DNA of 64,000 nt from F1-120-MAGs238 sp964484185 (lineage in GTDB: Bacteria; Planctomycetota; Phycisphaerae; Phycisphaerales; UBA1924). Position numbers and translations under genes: made by a program. Below are positions 35,005-43,832 of the stretch, one piece after another. Under the pieces are notes generated by a model. The model saw only the letters and a list, made by a program, of their open reading frames with translations. It did not search any database and had not been told where the DNA came from. Position 1 is the stretch's first letter, and every line of letters starts with the position of its first letter. The stretch covers positions 204,473 through 268,472 of the forward strand of contig CAZAEQ010000001.1 in the NCBI GenBank assembly GCA_964484185.1, read 5' to 3'.

Positions 35005-35026
35005 ACAGGTCAAATCAGGTCAAACC

Positions 35027-35650
35027 ATGTCACTCAACCTTCATCAACACGTGTACACCAAAGGTTCCGGTCCGCGCACGCTCCTCTTGCTCCACGGCAC
35101 CGGCGGCGATGAACACGACCTCATCCCGCTCGCCCGCTCGCTCGACCCAGAAGCCTCAATCCTCAGCCCCCGCGGCAACATCAACGAAAACGGCGCACTG
35201 CGCTTCTTCCGCCGCCTCGCCGAGGGAGTCTTCGACCTCGCCGATGTAGAACGCCGCACCCGCGATCTCGCAACGTGGCTCAACTCTACCATCACTCACT
35301 ACGCAATCGACCCTGCTGGCCTGACAGCAGTGGGGTACAGCAACGGCGCCAACACCATCGCCGCCATGCAACTCCTTCATCCAAACCCACTCACACGCTC
35401 CATCCTCCTTCGAGCCATGGTCACCGCAACTCCGTCAAAGCTCCCAGACCTCTCCGCTGCGCACATCCTCATGCTCAACGGCGAGCGCGATGCCATCATC
35501 CCCCTCTCCAACGCCCAGCGCCTCGCCGCCACATTCAAAACCGCAGGTGCCCACATCAACCACCAAGCCCTCCCCTGCGGCCACGAACTCATCGCCGATG
35601 ACCTCCGCATCGCGCACGCCTGGCTGCGATCCTCAGCAACCACGGCCTGA
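35027..35650 (+). CDS. MhqD-type alpha/beta-hydrolase (carboxylesterase/phospholipase family)
   Basis: 207 residues from the ATG at 35027; the 98 codons upstream in the same frame lie inside the previous gene and are rejected. Oxyanion motif LLLLHGTGGDEHDL, Ser nucleophile in VGYSNGANT, acid Asp in NGERDAIIP and His in PCGHEL. The LSPRGNINENGALRFFRR segment is typical of MhqD/YodD-like esterases. It starts 22 bases behind the dioxygenase gene and is likely co-transcribed. Probable role: hydrolysis linked to quinone or aromatic ring-cleavage products. Confidence 0.87.
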   Translation: MSLNLHQHVYTKGSGPRTLLLLHGTGGDEHDLIPLARSLDPEASILSPRGNINENGALRFFRRLAEGVFDLADVERRTRDLATWLNSTITHYAIDPAGLTAVGYSNGANTIAAMQLLHPNPLTRSILLRAMVTATPSKLPDLSAAHILMLNGERDAIIPLSNAQRLAATFKTAGAHINHQALPCGHELIADDLRIAHAWLRSSATTA

Positions 35651-35676
35651 TTTGCCTACTACTCTGCTCCCGCAGC

Positions 35677-36984
35677 ATGCCCAAATCGATCGAATCACCT
35701 CCAGCGCCCCATGCCTTCTCACCCCTCTCCCTCCCAGACTTCCGCTGGCTCTGGATCGCCGCGCTCGCATCCAACATCGGCACCTGGGCCCAAGAAATCG
35801 GCGCAGGTTGGCAAATGGCCATTTCAACCAAAGACCTCGACCCCTCCCGCGCAGCACTCATGGTGGCCCTCGTCCAGTTTGCCAGCAGTATCCCCGCATT
35901 CCTCCTCACCATGCCGGCCGGCGCACTCGCTGATGTTATGAACCGCCGCAAAATCATGCTTGCATGGCAATGTCTCGCCGCTGTCGCCGCCGCCAGCCTC
36001 GCGATAGTCGCTTGGTCTGGCCACATCACTCCCTGGATGATCTTGCTCGCCACGTTGTCAATCGGCATCAGCGCTGCAATCACCAACCCCGCATGGCAGA
36101 CCGCCATGGTTGAATTGGTCCCCGCAAATCAGGTCCCGCAGGCCGCAGCGCTCAACTCAGTCTCTCTCAACCTCTCCCGCACCATCGGTCCCGCAATCGG
36201 CGGCCTCCTCGTCGCAGCTCAAGGTCCCGCCGCCGCCTTCACGCTCAACGCTCTGAGTTTCTCCTTGTTCATACTTGTACTCTGGCGATGGAAATATGTC
36301 CCGACTCACCACGCTGATAGTTCCGAGCGCGTGGTCGATGCCCTCGCATCCGGTCTCGCACACATTCGCTCCTCGCGGCCGGTTCACGCGATGATCGTTC
36401 GTACCGCCAGCTACGTAATCTTCGCAAGTGCGCTGTGGGCGCTCCTGCCCCTGATCGCCCGCAATGAACTTCATACTGGGTCCACGGGATACGGATGGCT
36501 TCTTGCTTCACTCGGCCTGGGTGCGGTGTTGGCAACCCTTCTTTTGCCACGTATCCGGACACGACTTGGCCCCAATCAGGTCCTCGCCGCCGCCGCAATC
36601 CTCTACGGCACAATGATGGCAATCATCGCCGCACTCGCCAAGTTCCGCGGCGATCAGCCCAACACGCTCCTCCTCGCATTGCCAGCAATGTTCCTCGCCG
36701 GTACCGCATGGCTTGCCATGGTCGTCACCATCAACACCAACGCTCAAATGATCTCTCCGCCCCAATTCCGCGGCCGCGTCTTCGCCTGTTATCTCACAGT
36801 TCACTTCGGCACTCTCGCGGCAGGAAGCCTGCTCTGGGGCATCGTCGCAGGCAGCCTCGGTGTACCCCATGCCCTGTTCATTTCCGCATCGGGCATGCTT
36901 CTCGGCCTGCTCACCATGCTCAAATACAGAATCATCGAAACGCCGCCTGCTTCATACTCGCCGTCACCACTGGAAGGAAAATGA
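35677..36984 (+). CDS. MFS transporter, MFS_3 / EntS-like
   Basis: 435 residues with about 12 membrane helices. The opening FRWLWIAALASNIGTWAQEIGAGWQM, the loop DVMNRRKIML and the NPAWQTAMVELVPANQVPQAAALNSVSLNLSRTIGPAIGG segment are characteristic of MFS_3 exporters. It follows the MhqO/MhqD-type genes by 26 bases on the same strand, so it may export the toxic aromatic compound or its product. The last bases overlap the next small gene. No ribosome binding site stands out. Confidence 0.85.
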   Translation: MPKSIESPPAPHAFSPLSLPDFRWLWIAALASNIGTWAQEIGAGWQMAISTKDLDPSRAALMVALVQFASSIPAFLLTMPAGALADVMNRRKIMLAWQCLAAVAAASLAIVAWSGHITPWMILLATLSIGISAAITNPAWQTAMVELVPANQVPQAAALNSVSLNLSRTIGPAIGGLLVAAQGPAAAFTLNALSFSLFILVLWRWKYVPTHHADSSERVVDALASGLAHIRSSRPVHAMIVRTASYVIFASALWALLPLIARNELHTGSTGYGWLLASLGLGAVLATLLLPRIRTRLGPNQVLAAAAILYGTMMAIIAALAKFRGDQPNTLLLALPAMFLAGTAWLAMVVTINTNAQMISPPQFRGRVFACYLTVHFGTLAAGSLLWGIVAGSLGVPHALFISASGMLLGLLTMLKYRIIETPPASYSPSPLEGK

Positions 36985-37193
36985 ACATGAAAATTGCGCT
37001 CGCACTGCTCATCGCATTTGGAATCGGTTTTGGTTGTGCGTGGTTCCAAGTACCCACTCCAGCGCCCCCGACACTCCTCGGCGCTGCATTCGTCATGATG
37101 ATGACTGTGGGCTTTATGACAGCAACCAAGCTGCGCTCACCCGCCGCCGTTGCTCCCATAGCAACTCGTCAGGAAGCCCGTTCCAATCCTTAA
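36981..37193 (+). CDS. XapX/DUF1427-like small membrane protein
   Basis: 70 residues from the ATG that overlaps the MFS stop (ATGA), with AAGGAA immediately upstream. The first helix IALALLIAFGIGFGCAWF, then VPTPAPPTLLGAAFVMMMTVGF, matches the XapX pattern of a Gly-rich helix followed by PxPAPPxxxG and a second helix. Function of the family is unknown. Tight overlap links it to the transporter and the quinone-detoxification-like cluster. Confidence 0.72.
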   Translation: MNMKIALALLIAFGIGFGCAWFQVPTPAPPTLLGAAFVMMMTVGFMTATKLRSPAAVAPIATRQEARSNP

Positions 37194-37411
37194 GCAAGAT
37201 ATTTGCCAGAAATCCACACGCCGCCGATGCACGCCGCAGTGATGATCCACATCGCGATCACGCTCGTCACAAAATATGGAAACACACACATGAGCACACC
37301 TGCGCCAAGACAGCGCAGATTGGTCTGCTTCTTCCCATAGATGAAAAAAGCCATCCCAATCAGCCCGATAATGACACTCGAAAATAACGACCAGGGGTTG
37401 CCGAAGTCCAT
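37190..37411 (-). CDS. Small hypothetical membrane protein
   Basis: 73 residues with two or three hydrophobic helices (about 8-25, 35-55, 54-70), starting MDFGNPWSLFSSVIIGLIG. The pattern FIYGKKQTNLRCLGAGVLMCVFPYF resembles small conserved membrane proteins, but I cannot name the family. It overlaps the convergent XapX-like gene by 4 bases. Confidence 0.6.
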   Translation of the reverse strand: MDFGNPWSLFSSVIIGLIGMAFFIYGKKQTNLRCLGAGVLMCVFPYFVTSVIAMWIITAACIGGVWISGKYLA

Positions 37412-37540
37412 GCTGAAGTAATCGTCCCGATCACCATCAAGTCGTGGTGTTTACCGCCCTGCCGAGTTCTGGCTCAGATGCGCCAATCCGCCTGCATCAC
37501 CTCTTCCACTCACGCACGTCCGAAATGCCTTTCATTACTG

Positions 37541-37593
37541 CCTTCGGTTTTCACTAATGCCTAATGCCTGCTGCCTAATGCCTGTACCGTCCA
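37541..37593. repeat. Intergenic ATGCCTA-type repeat, copy A
   Basis: Begins CCTTCGGTTTTC, then several copies of a CTAATGCCTg unit, and ends CCTGTACCGTCCA. Both ends recur at 50944-50989, and the unit recurs at 39978. It lies just upstream of the ceramidase-like gene. Confidence 0.6.
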
Positions 37594-37632
37594 GATCGAC
37601 ACCCCGAACCCGAACATGGTTATGATGCCCGC

Positions 37633-38457
37633 TTGAAACTCAACGGCAGAAAAACAGTTGTCACCGTATGGATTCTCCTTGTCCTGGCGGCCATCGGCAT
37701 CCTCTGGTCGCGCGGACCTCTGCCGCAGGATCAGGCCTATCACGCCTTCGCCGACCATCGCCCACTCTGGGGCATTCCCAATTTCGGCGACGTCATGTCC
37801 AATCTCCCCTTCGCATTCATCGGCGCCTACGGCATGTGGCTCATCATGTGGCTCCATCGCCGCCGCACAACCAACTCAGCAAAACTTCTCGGTAACGCCG
37901 ACTTTGCCTCCCTCACCATCTTCTGCGTCGGCGTCATCCTCACCTGTTTCGGCTCCGCCTACTACCACTGGTCGCCCAGCAACGCCACGCTCGCGTGGGA
38001 CCGATTCCCCATGACCATCGCATTTGCCGGGCTCGTGGCAATGGTGGTGTCCGACCGCATCTCCTCACGCCTCGCCGCCTGGCTGCTGATTCCCCTTCTA
38101 TGCGCCGGTGCCGCCTCCGTCTTCTACTGGCACTACACCGAACAGCAGGGCCGCGGCGACCTGCGCCCATACGCAATCGTCCAGTTCGCACCGCTCTGCA
38201 TGCTCCCCGTCATGGCCCTGGGCTTCAAAGCCCGCTACCTCAAAGCCGGTGTCCTCATGCACGCACTCTTCTGGTACGCGCTCGCAAAGGTCCTCGAAAC
38301 CGCCGACCACCAGGTCTTCAAAGCCTGGACCCTGCTCGGCATCGAAGTAGTCAGCGGCCACTCTCTCAAACACGTCGCTGCTTCGGTCGCACCGCTGGTC
38401 ATCCTGAATGGAATTCGCAAGCAGGCGTTGCTTGAAGAACCAACACGCTCCTACTAA
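37633..38457 (+). CDS. Ceramidase-like (CREST superfamily) membrane protein
   Basis: 274 residues with about seven membrane helices, starting at TTG. The motif GSAYYHWSPSNATLAWDRFPM followed by Asp in VVSDRIS, and the C-terminal LLGIEVVSGHSLKHVAASVAP, match the alkaline ceramidase/CREST metal-site pattern (Ser/His early, Asp, two His late). Eukaryotic relatives cleave ceramide; bacterial members are poorly studied, so the substrate is uncertain. Its end overlaps the convergent PhyH gene by 4 bases. Confidence 0.75.
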   Translation: MKLNGRKTVVTVWILLVLAAIGILWSRGPLPQDQAYHAFADHRPLWGIPNFGDVMSNLPFAFIGAYGMWLIMWLHRRRTTNSAKLLGNADFASLTIFCVGVILTCFGSAYYHWSPSNATLAWDRFPMTIAFAGLVAMVVSDRISSRLAAWLLIPLLCAGAASVFYWHYTEQQGRGDLRPYAIVQFAPLCMLPVMALGFKARYLKAGVLMHALFWYALAKVLETADHQVFKAWTLLGIEVVSGHSLKHVAASVAPLVILNGIRKQALLEEPTRSY

Positions 38458-39149
38458 ATCCGCGCCCACTGCAACGGGGCGGGAAGATCGACCGATGCAA
38501 ACTCAAGATGAATCACGCGACGATGCGAAGCGGCAGCCGACTTGCGCGAAGCGTGAAGGATGAGCGGACGCATCAAAATCGCATCGCCCGCTTTGCAACA
38601 CACCGCGACCGCCGCACTGTCGCAAGTCGTTCGATCAATCTCGGCATCAGCCACCAACTCGTGATGTGATCCCGGCACCACAAGCAGAGGGCCATTGTCA
38701 GCTTCGCAATCATCAAGGTGAATCCGGACCGTAAGCATCCCCGCCAATACATCAACCGGCGGCTGAACATGCGGAATTCCCGCCTTTGTTGACCACGGTC
38801 TAAAACCCTCAACCTCATGTTGCTCATTGACAGCAATGGTCGTGTCCTGATGCCAGACCACATCCCAGTTCGCATCAGGCGACTTATCAAACAGGATCGA
38901 TCGCGTCACAAAAGCGCCCGCTCCAAGAACCGGCTCAACGAGTGCCCGTACCTCTGCCGATCTGGCAAGTTCCACCGCGGCAGGCGACAGCGTCAAGAGC
39001 GACCTCACCCCGCCACGGCGCTTAGAACTCTGTTCGAGCAGTGGACCAACCGCCGCTATCAATTCGCTGATCTGCGAACCGCTCAGGACAGCTCTCTCCA
39101 CAGCACAACCATCCCGGTCTAGTGAAAGTGTGTGCTCAAGGGTCCTCAT
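38454..39149 (-). CDS. Phytanoyl-CoA dioxygenase (PhyH) family protein
   Basis: 231 residues from the ATG at 39149; the 91 codons further upstream overlap the divergent TauE/SafE gene, are Gly/Glu-rich and look non-coding. The Fe(II)/2-oxoglutarate motif is WHQDTTI (His, Asp) with the distal His in LILHASRKS and a following Arg in HRRVIHLEF. The LLVVPGSH segment is characteristic of PhyH proteins. Substrate not deducible. Its start is 60 bases from the divergent permease gene. Confidence 0.85.
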   Translation of the reverse strand: MRTLEHTLSLDRDGCAVERAVLSGSQISELIAAVGPLLEQSSKRRGGVRSLLTLSPAAVELARSAEVRALVEPVLGAGAFVTRSILFDKSPDANWDVVWHQDTTIAVNEQHEVEGFRPWSTKAGIPHVQPPVDVLAGMLTVRIHLDDCEADNGPLLVVPGSHHELVADAEIDRTTCDSAAVAVCCKAGDAILMRPLILHASRKSAAASHRRVIHLEFASVDLPAPLQWARI

Positions 39150-39209
39150 GAAGTTCAAACGTAGCCCGATTCCGGGCTCGCAGCGCACCCCATACCCTCC
39201 GATCCCGAA

Positions 39210-39992
39210 ATGGAACTCGCCGCCGGTCCAATCATCCTCTGCACCGCCGCCGCATTCGTCGCCTCCGCGATCAACGCCGTCGCCGGTGGCGGCACATTCC
39301 TCTCCTTCCCAGTCCTCACCGGCATCGCCGGTCTCTCCGAAAAAGCCGCAAATATCACCAGCACAATCGGCCTCTGGCCCGGCGCTGCTTCCTCCGTCGT
39401 CGCCGCCCGCGCCGACTTTCACCTGATCCCGCGCCGCCAGCTCATCACGTACTCGCTAGTTAGCCTGATCGGTGCAAGCCTCGGCGCAATCCTTCTCCGC
39501 ACCACCAGCTCTGAATCCTTCAAAATCGCAATCCCGTGGCTGCTCCTCATCGCAACCCTCTCCTTCGCCTTTGGAAAACGCCTTTCCACCGCCGCCCAGA
39601 AACTCATCCGCCACAGTCATGGCATGCCCGTGCTGGCCACATTCCTCCAGTTCCTCATCGCTATCTATGGCGGCTACTTCGGCGCAGGCATCGGCGTCCT
39701 CATGCTCGCAGGCCTTGCAATCAGCGGCATAGAAGAACTGCGAACCGCCAACGCACTGAAAGTAGTTCTGGGAACCATCATCAACGCTGTCGCCGTCGCG
39801 ATCTTCATCACGTCACCCGATGCCCGCTGGAACCTGATTCTCCCCATGGCCATCGCCTCAATCGCCGGCGGTTTCCTCGGAATGAAAATTGCTCGCAAAA
39901 TGCCACAAACCGCGTTGCGTGTATTAATCATCGCAATCGGCACCATATTAACATGTATTTACTTTGCAAAAATCACAATGCCTAATGCCTAA
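39210..39992 (+). CDS. TauE/SafE-type sulfite/organic-anion permease
   Basis: 260 residues with about eight helices. AINAVAGGGTFLSFPVL near the start and GYFGAGIGVLML in the second half are the two TSUP signature repeats. Members export sulfite or organosulfonates or move other anions. The last residues (TMPNA) are encoded by an ATGCCTA repeat that runs through the stop codon, so the original C-terminus may have been longer or different. Confidence 0.87.
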   Translation: MELAAGPIILCTAAAFVASAINAVAGGGTFLSFPVLTGIAGLSEKAANITSTIGLWPGAASSVVAARADFHLIPRRQLITYSLVSLIGASLGAILLRTTSSESFKIAIPWLLLIATLSFAFGKRLSTAAQKLIRHSHGMPVLATFLQFLIAIYGGYFGAGIGVLMLAGLAISGIEELRTANALKVVLGTIINAVAVAIFITSPDARWNLILPMAIASIAGGFLGMKIARKMPQTALRVLIIAIGTILTCIYFAKITMPNA

Positions 39993-39996
39993 TGCC
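39978..39996. repeat. ATGCCTA-type tandem repeat, copy B
   Basis: Three tandem ATGCCTA units that overlap the stop codon of the permease gene. Just downstream (40020-40060) is a short run of TCTGCG units of another type. Confidence 0.6.
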
Positions 39997-40119
39997 TTTA
40001 AACCCCTCCCATTGCCTTCCTCTGCGTTTCTTCTGCGGTCTCTGCGGACTCTGCGTACCAAGACACAGACTCGCGAAGCAAGGCTGCAACGGTTCAGCGT
40101 TCATGACTCAAATTCCCAA

Positions 40120-42120
40120 TCAACCTTCCAGATACGTGTAGCCTTCAAGCCCATCATCGAAGTACTTCAGCAAGCTCTTGCCTTCACCGATAGTCAATCG
40201 ACCCTGCTTACACGCCGCTTCGATGTCTAATCGCATCGACCGCTTCATATCCGGAATGTCATACTGCACATACTGCAGGACCTCCTCAACCGTGTCACCT
40301 TCAATCACTTCATCGATCGACCAATGTCCGGCATCATCAATAGTCAGGTGCACCGCATGGGTATCGCCAAGTAGGTTGTGCAAATCGCCGAGAATTTCCT
40401 GATACGCGCCCAGCAGGAACACACCCAGGTAATAAGGTTCCACGCCCTGGCCTTCGCCCGGCAAGTCCTTCAACTCATGCAACTCAAGCGTCTTCTTATC
40501 AATCCGCTTATCCACAAAGTGATCGATCTTCCCATCCGAATCACACGTGATATCCGCGAGAATTCCCACGCGTGCCGGCCGCTCGTTCAAGCGGTGAATC
40601 GGCGCGATCGGGAACAGCTGATCAATCGCCCAGCTATCCGGCATGCTCTGGAACAGCGAGAAATTGCAGAAATAGATATCGCTCAAAAGCTCCGGCAGCG
40701 ATTCAAATTCTTCCGGCAGTTCGCCCTTGCGCTTGGCCCGATCAAGCAGCTTCGCCGCGATCGAAAAGAACAACTGCTCGCTCGCCGCACGCATGTGCAG
40801 CGACATATAGCCAAGCCCAAACAAACTCATCGCTTCATCGCGCGCAGTTGCCGCATCGTGATACGCCTCGGCCAAGTTGCGATCCGACACATTTTTGAAC
40901 GTCTCAAGCAAATCGATAATCGGCTGCGGAACCTCAGTCTCCAATTTCATCTGTGCTTCAATCGCCTCAATATCCGGCGAAGTTTCAAACCGGCTCGATC
41001 CCAGCACATCGATTACCAAAACACTCGAATAAGCCGTCATTGCGCGGCCAGACTCCGACAAAATCATCGGGTGCTTCACACCCGCTTCATCGCACACAGT
41101 CTTTATGCGATACACCACATCGTTCGCATATTCCTGAATCGTGTAGTTAATGCTGCTCGACCACGCGCTCTGCGAGCCGTCATAATCAACGCCCATCCCG
41201 CCGCCAATGTCGAGCATTTCCAGGCCCGCGCCCATGTTGGCCAGATCGCAATAGATATGGCACAGTTCGTTCACAGCGTTCTTAAACACGCGAATGTCAA
41301 ACAACTGGCTGCCCACATGGCAGTGCAGAAGTTTCAGGCAATCCAGCATGTCATGCTTCTTCAGATACTCAACGGCCTTGATGACCTCGTGCACAAACAA
41401 ACCAAACTTCGATCGCACGCCTGCGGAGCTTTCCCATCTGCCCGCGCCGCGGCTCGACAGCTTTACGCGCAAGCCGATCTTCGGCCGCACATTAAGTGCC
41501 TTTGCGTGCTTCACCACCAGCTCAAGCTCAGTCCACTTCTCAACAACCGGAATGATGTTTCGCCCAAGCTTGGCCGCAAGCATCACCGTCTCAATGAACT
41601 CATCATCCTTGAAACCGTTGCAGATGATCGGCATGCCGTTCACGCCGGGGCCGCCAGCAGTTGCCGAAAGTCCCAGCACCGCAATCAGCTCAGGCTTTGA
41701 ACCCGCTTCAAGACCGAAATTCATCTCTACTGCAAGGCTCGCAATCTGCTCACAGATATGCCGCTGCTGATTCACCTTGATCGGATAGACACACGAGTAC
41801 TGCCCGCCATACGTCTGGTCCGCGATCGAGATATCAAATGCCTTGCGAATTTCGCGCAGGCGATGTGACAGCAAGTCATTGAATCGAAGCAGCACCGGTG
41901 TATGAATCCCGCGCTCTTTCAAACCGTCAACCACTTCCTTGAGGTCGATCTGCTTGTCAGCTTCCTTCGTCGGCAGCACCGCCAGGTGCCCGCGCGAGTT
42001 CACGCTCACGTAACCCTTGCCCCAATCCGGAATGCCATAGAGCTGCGCTGAATCAGCACATGTCCATGTCCCGTGCAAAAAAATGTCATGCGAACTGCTC
42101 GAACTTGAAATCGTTGCCAT
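40120..42120 (-). CDS. speA: Biosynthetic arginine decarboxylase SpeA
   Basis: 666 residues from the ATG at 42120 (E. coli SpeA has 658); the extra 55 codons of the longer frame are Arg/Ser-rich and unlike the family. WGKGYVSVNSRGHLAVLP starts the fold type III PLP barrel. The PLP lysine is in YPIKVNQQ, the Gly-rich part is in LDIGGGMGVDYDG, and ILSESGRAMTAYSSVLV follows. It makes agmatine from arginine, the first step of a putrescine route. No agmatinase or ureohydrolase is nearby, but a DHS-like enzyme lies 7 kb away. The next gene upstream on this strand is metK. Confidence 0.93.
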   Translation of the reverse strand: MATISSSSSSHDIFLHGTWTCADSAQLYGIPDWGKGYVSVNSRGHLAVLPTKEADKQIDLKEVVDGLKERGIHTPVLLRFNDLLSHRLREIRKAFDISIADQTYGGQYSCVYPIKVNQQRHICEQIASLAVEMNFGLEAGSKPELIAVLGLSATAGGPGVNGMPIICNGFKDDEFIETVMLAAKLGRNIIPVVEKWTELELVVKHAKALNVRPKIGLRVKLSSRGAGRWESSAGVRSKFGLFVHEVIKAVEYLKKHDMLDCLKLLHCHVGSQLFDIRVFKNAVNELCHIYCDLANMGAGLEMLDIGGGMGVDYDGSQSAWSSSINYTIQEYANDVVYRIKTVCDEAGVKHPMILSESGRAMTAYSSVLVIDVLGSSRFETSPDIEAIEAQMKLETEVPQPIIDLLETFKNVSDRNLAEAYHDAATARDEAMSLFGLGYMSLHMRAASEQLFFSIAAKLLDRAKRKGELPEEFESLPELLSDIYFCNFSLFQSMPDSWAIDQLFPIAPIHRLNERPARVGILADITCDSDGKIDHFVDKRIDKKTLELHELKDLPGEGQGVEPYYLGVFLLGAYQEILGDLHNLLGDTHAVHLTIDDAGHWSIDEVIEGDTVEEVLQYVQYDIPDMKRSMRLDIEAACKQGRLTIGEGKSLLKYFDDGLEGYTYLEG

Positions 42121-42444
42121 CGTGGCTGCTGCCTGTCGCCGTTCCCGCTGGCGTTCCGTGCCGCGAGAACTGCATGTCGCAAACGCCGTCATCCGTGCGA
42201 GTGTGCGTTTGCGTGGATACTGAAAAGTCAGGGCGCCTGACATGCTGGCAAAAGGTGCTTCAACGCTCGGCAGTTGACTGTTCAACCACGCCGCGCCTCA
42301 CATGCCGAAAGACTTCGCCAGGCCTTCCGCTCGCGAGTGCACCCGTACCAGCAAAACTTTATCGACTTTTTTCGCCACTTCAAGAGCGCGACATCGGAAC
42401 TCGAAGAATTTTTCTTCTCTCCGCCTCGCTCCCGACAACCCGTT
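42121..42444. other. Intergenic region between metK and speA
   Basis: 324 bases holding the speA leader and the metK 3' flank. Only an AT-rich 6-bp hairpin near 42401-42415 (GAAGAA/TTCTTC) is seen; no convincing terminator or riboswitch. Confidence 0.4.
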
Positions 42445-43644
42445 TCACTTCACCGCGGCCTTCAGCGCCTTCACTTTGTCCGTCTTCTCCCAGGTGAAGA
42501 ACTCGACGTTGCCGCCGATCTTCTTCCGCTCCACCGGATCAAAATACTGCCCTGTGGTCGATTCGCGGCCGAAATGTCCGTGGCGAGCAGTGGGGCTGTA
42601 GATCGGCTTCCGCAACCCCAGCGAATCAATGATCCCCTTCGGTGTAAGGGGGAAAACTGCTTCAACTGCCCGGCTGATCTTCTTCTCATCCACCTGATTG
42701 GTCCCGAAGCAATCCACATACACGCTTGTCGGTTTGGCCACGCCGATGGCATACGACAGCTGGATCTCGCACCGCTCCGCCATTCCCGCCGCCACCACGT
42801 TCTTGGCGATATACCGCGCCATGTACGCCGCGGAACGGTCAACCTTAGTCGGGTCCTTCCCGCTGAACGCTCCGCCGACGTGGCGACCCATCCCGCCGTA
42901 CGTATCCACAATAATTTTTCTTCCCGTCAGCCCTGTATCACCATGCGGCCCGCCAATTTCAAACCGCCCGGTCGGGTTCACGTGCATCGTGATGCCGCTG
43001 TTGTACCAGTCGCCCAGTACCGGCTTGATAATGTGCTTGATCACCAGAGCCTTGAGCTTGTCCTGACGATCGTTCCACGATGCATCATGCTGCGTCGAGA
43101 GCACCACGGTATCAACCCGCACCGGTTTGTCCGCATCGTACTCGATCGTCACCTGGCTCTTGGCATCCGGCCGCAGCCCAGGAATCAGATCATCCCTTCT
43201 CACCTGTGCCTGCCGCTCCACCAACCGGTGTGCCAGTTGAATCGGCAATGGCATCAATTCCGGCGTTTCGCGGCAAGCAAATCCAAACATCATCCCCTGA
43301 TCGCCCGCCCCATCCTTATTCACGCCCATCGCAATGTCGTTCGACTGCTTGTTGAGCGCGACCATCACGCCGCACGAGTCGGCATCAAACCGCATGTCTC
43401 CCGAGGTGTAACCAATATCACGCACCACCTCGCGAACCAGATCAGGAATATTCACCCACGTGTTAGTCGTCACTTCGCCAGCGACCACAACCAGCCCCGT
43501 GCAGCACAGCGTTTCGCAGGCAACGCGCGACATCGGGTCTTTAGCAAGCATGGCATCCAGCACGGCATCAGAAATCTGATCCGCAACTTTGTCAGGATGG
43601 CCCATGGAGACGGATTCAGATGTAAAAAGGCGGATCTGGCTCAT
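42445..43644 (-). CDS. metK: S-adenosylmethionine synthetase MetK
   Basis: 399 residues from the ATG at 43644; the longer frame upstream is not conserved in style. SESVSMGHPDKVADQISDAVLD contains the ATP-binding signature, followed by GDQGMMFGFA and GGAFSGKDPTKVDRSAAY, the second and third family signatures. It makes S-adenosylmethionine from methionine and ATP. Its product feeds RimO and other methyltransferases, and AhcY encoded at 57 kb removes the by-product. No SAM riboswitch was recognised in the 180-base leader, and no strong ribosome binding site. Confidence 0.95.
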   Translation of the reverse strand: MSQIRLFTSESVSMGHPDKVADQISDAVLDAMLAKDPMSRVACETLCCTGLVVVAGEVTTNTWVNIPDLVREVVRDIGYTSGDMRFDADSCGVMVALNKQSNDIAMGVNKDGAGDQGMMFGFACRETPELMPLPIQLAHRLVERQAQVRRDDLIPGLRPDAKSQVTIEYDADKPVRVDTVVLSTQHDASWNDRQDKLKALVIKHIIKPVLGDWYNSGITMHVNPTGRFEIGGPHGDTGLTGRKIIVDTYGGMGRHVGGAFSGKDPTKVDRSAAYMARYIAKNVVAAGMAERCEIQLSYAIGVAKPTSVYVDCFGTNQVDEKKISRAVEAVFPLTPKGIIDSLGLRKPIYSPTARHGHFGRESTTGQYFDPVERKKIGGNVEFFTWEKTDKVKALKAAVK

Positions 43645-43770
43645 AGGGAGACAGTATAGATATCCTGCCAGGCGCAGGTGTTGAATATCGACACATTCCA
43701 TTGCCTTCCAGACAGCCATTCCGGTTCCCGAGTGTGATGTTGTACCACACAAGTACAGAGGCTCAACTCA

Positions 43771-43801
43771 AAATAAAAGCGACCCGGCGGAGGGCCGGGT
43801 C
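43771..43801 (-). terminator. Rho-independent terminator
   Basis: An 8-bp stem GACCCGGC/GCCGGGTC followed on the minus strand by GCTTTTATTTTG. It ends the GC-dockerin gene stopping at 43833. Confidence 0.85.
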
Positions 43802-43832
43802 GGCGCTGGACTTGAAATTCACATCTGACCGG

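Noticed and set aside
34733..35026. N-terminal extension of the MhqD-like ORF
   Set aside because: It lies within the dioxygenase gene in another frame and is Ser/Pro-rich; the alpha/beta-hydrolase starts at 35027.
39150..39422. N-terminal extension of the PhyH ORF
   Set aside because: It is antisense to the TauE/SafE gene, Gly/Glu/Asp-rich and outside the conserved PhyH domain.
40378..43659. Plus-strand ORFs of 440 and 461 codons opposite speA and metK
   Set aside because: They are His/Arg-rich translations of the antisense strand; speA and metK on the minus strand are complete and conserved.
43645..43770. Possible SAM riboswitch before metK
   Set aside because: No stem arrangement or conserved core of a known SAM riboswitch class could be traced by eye.
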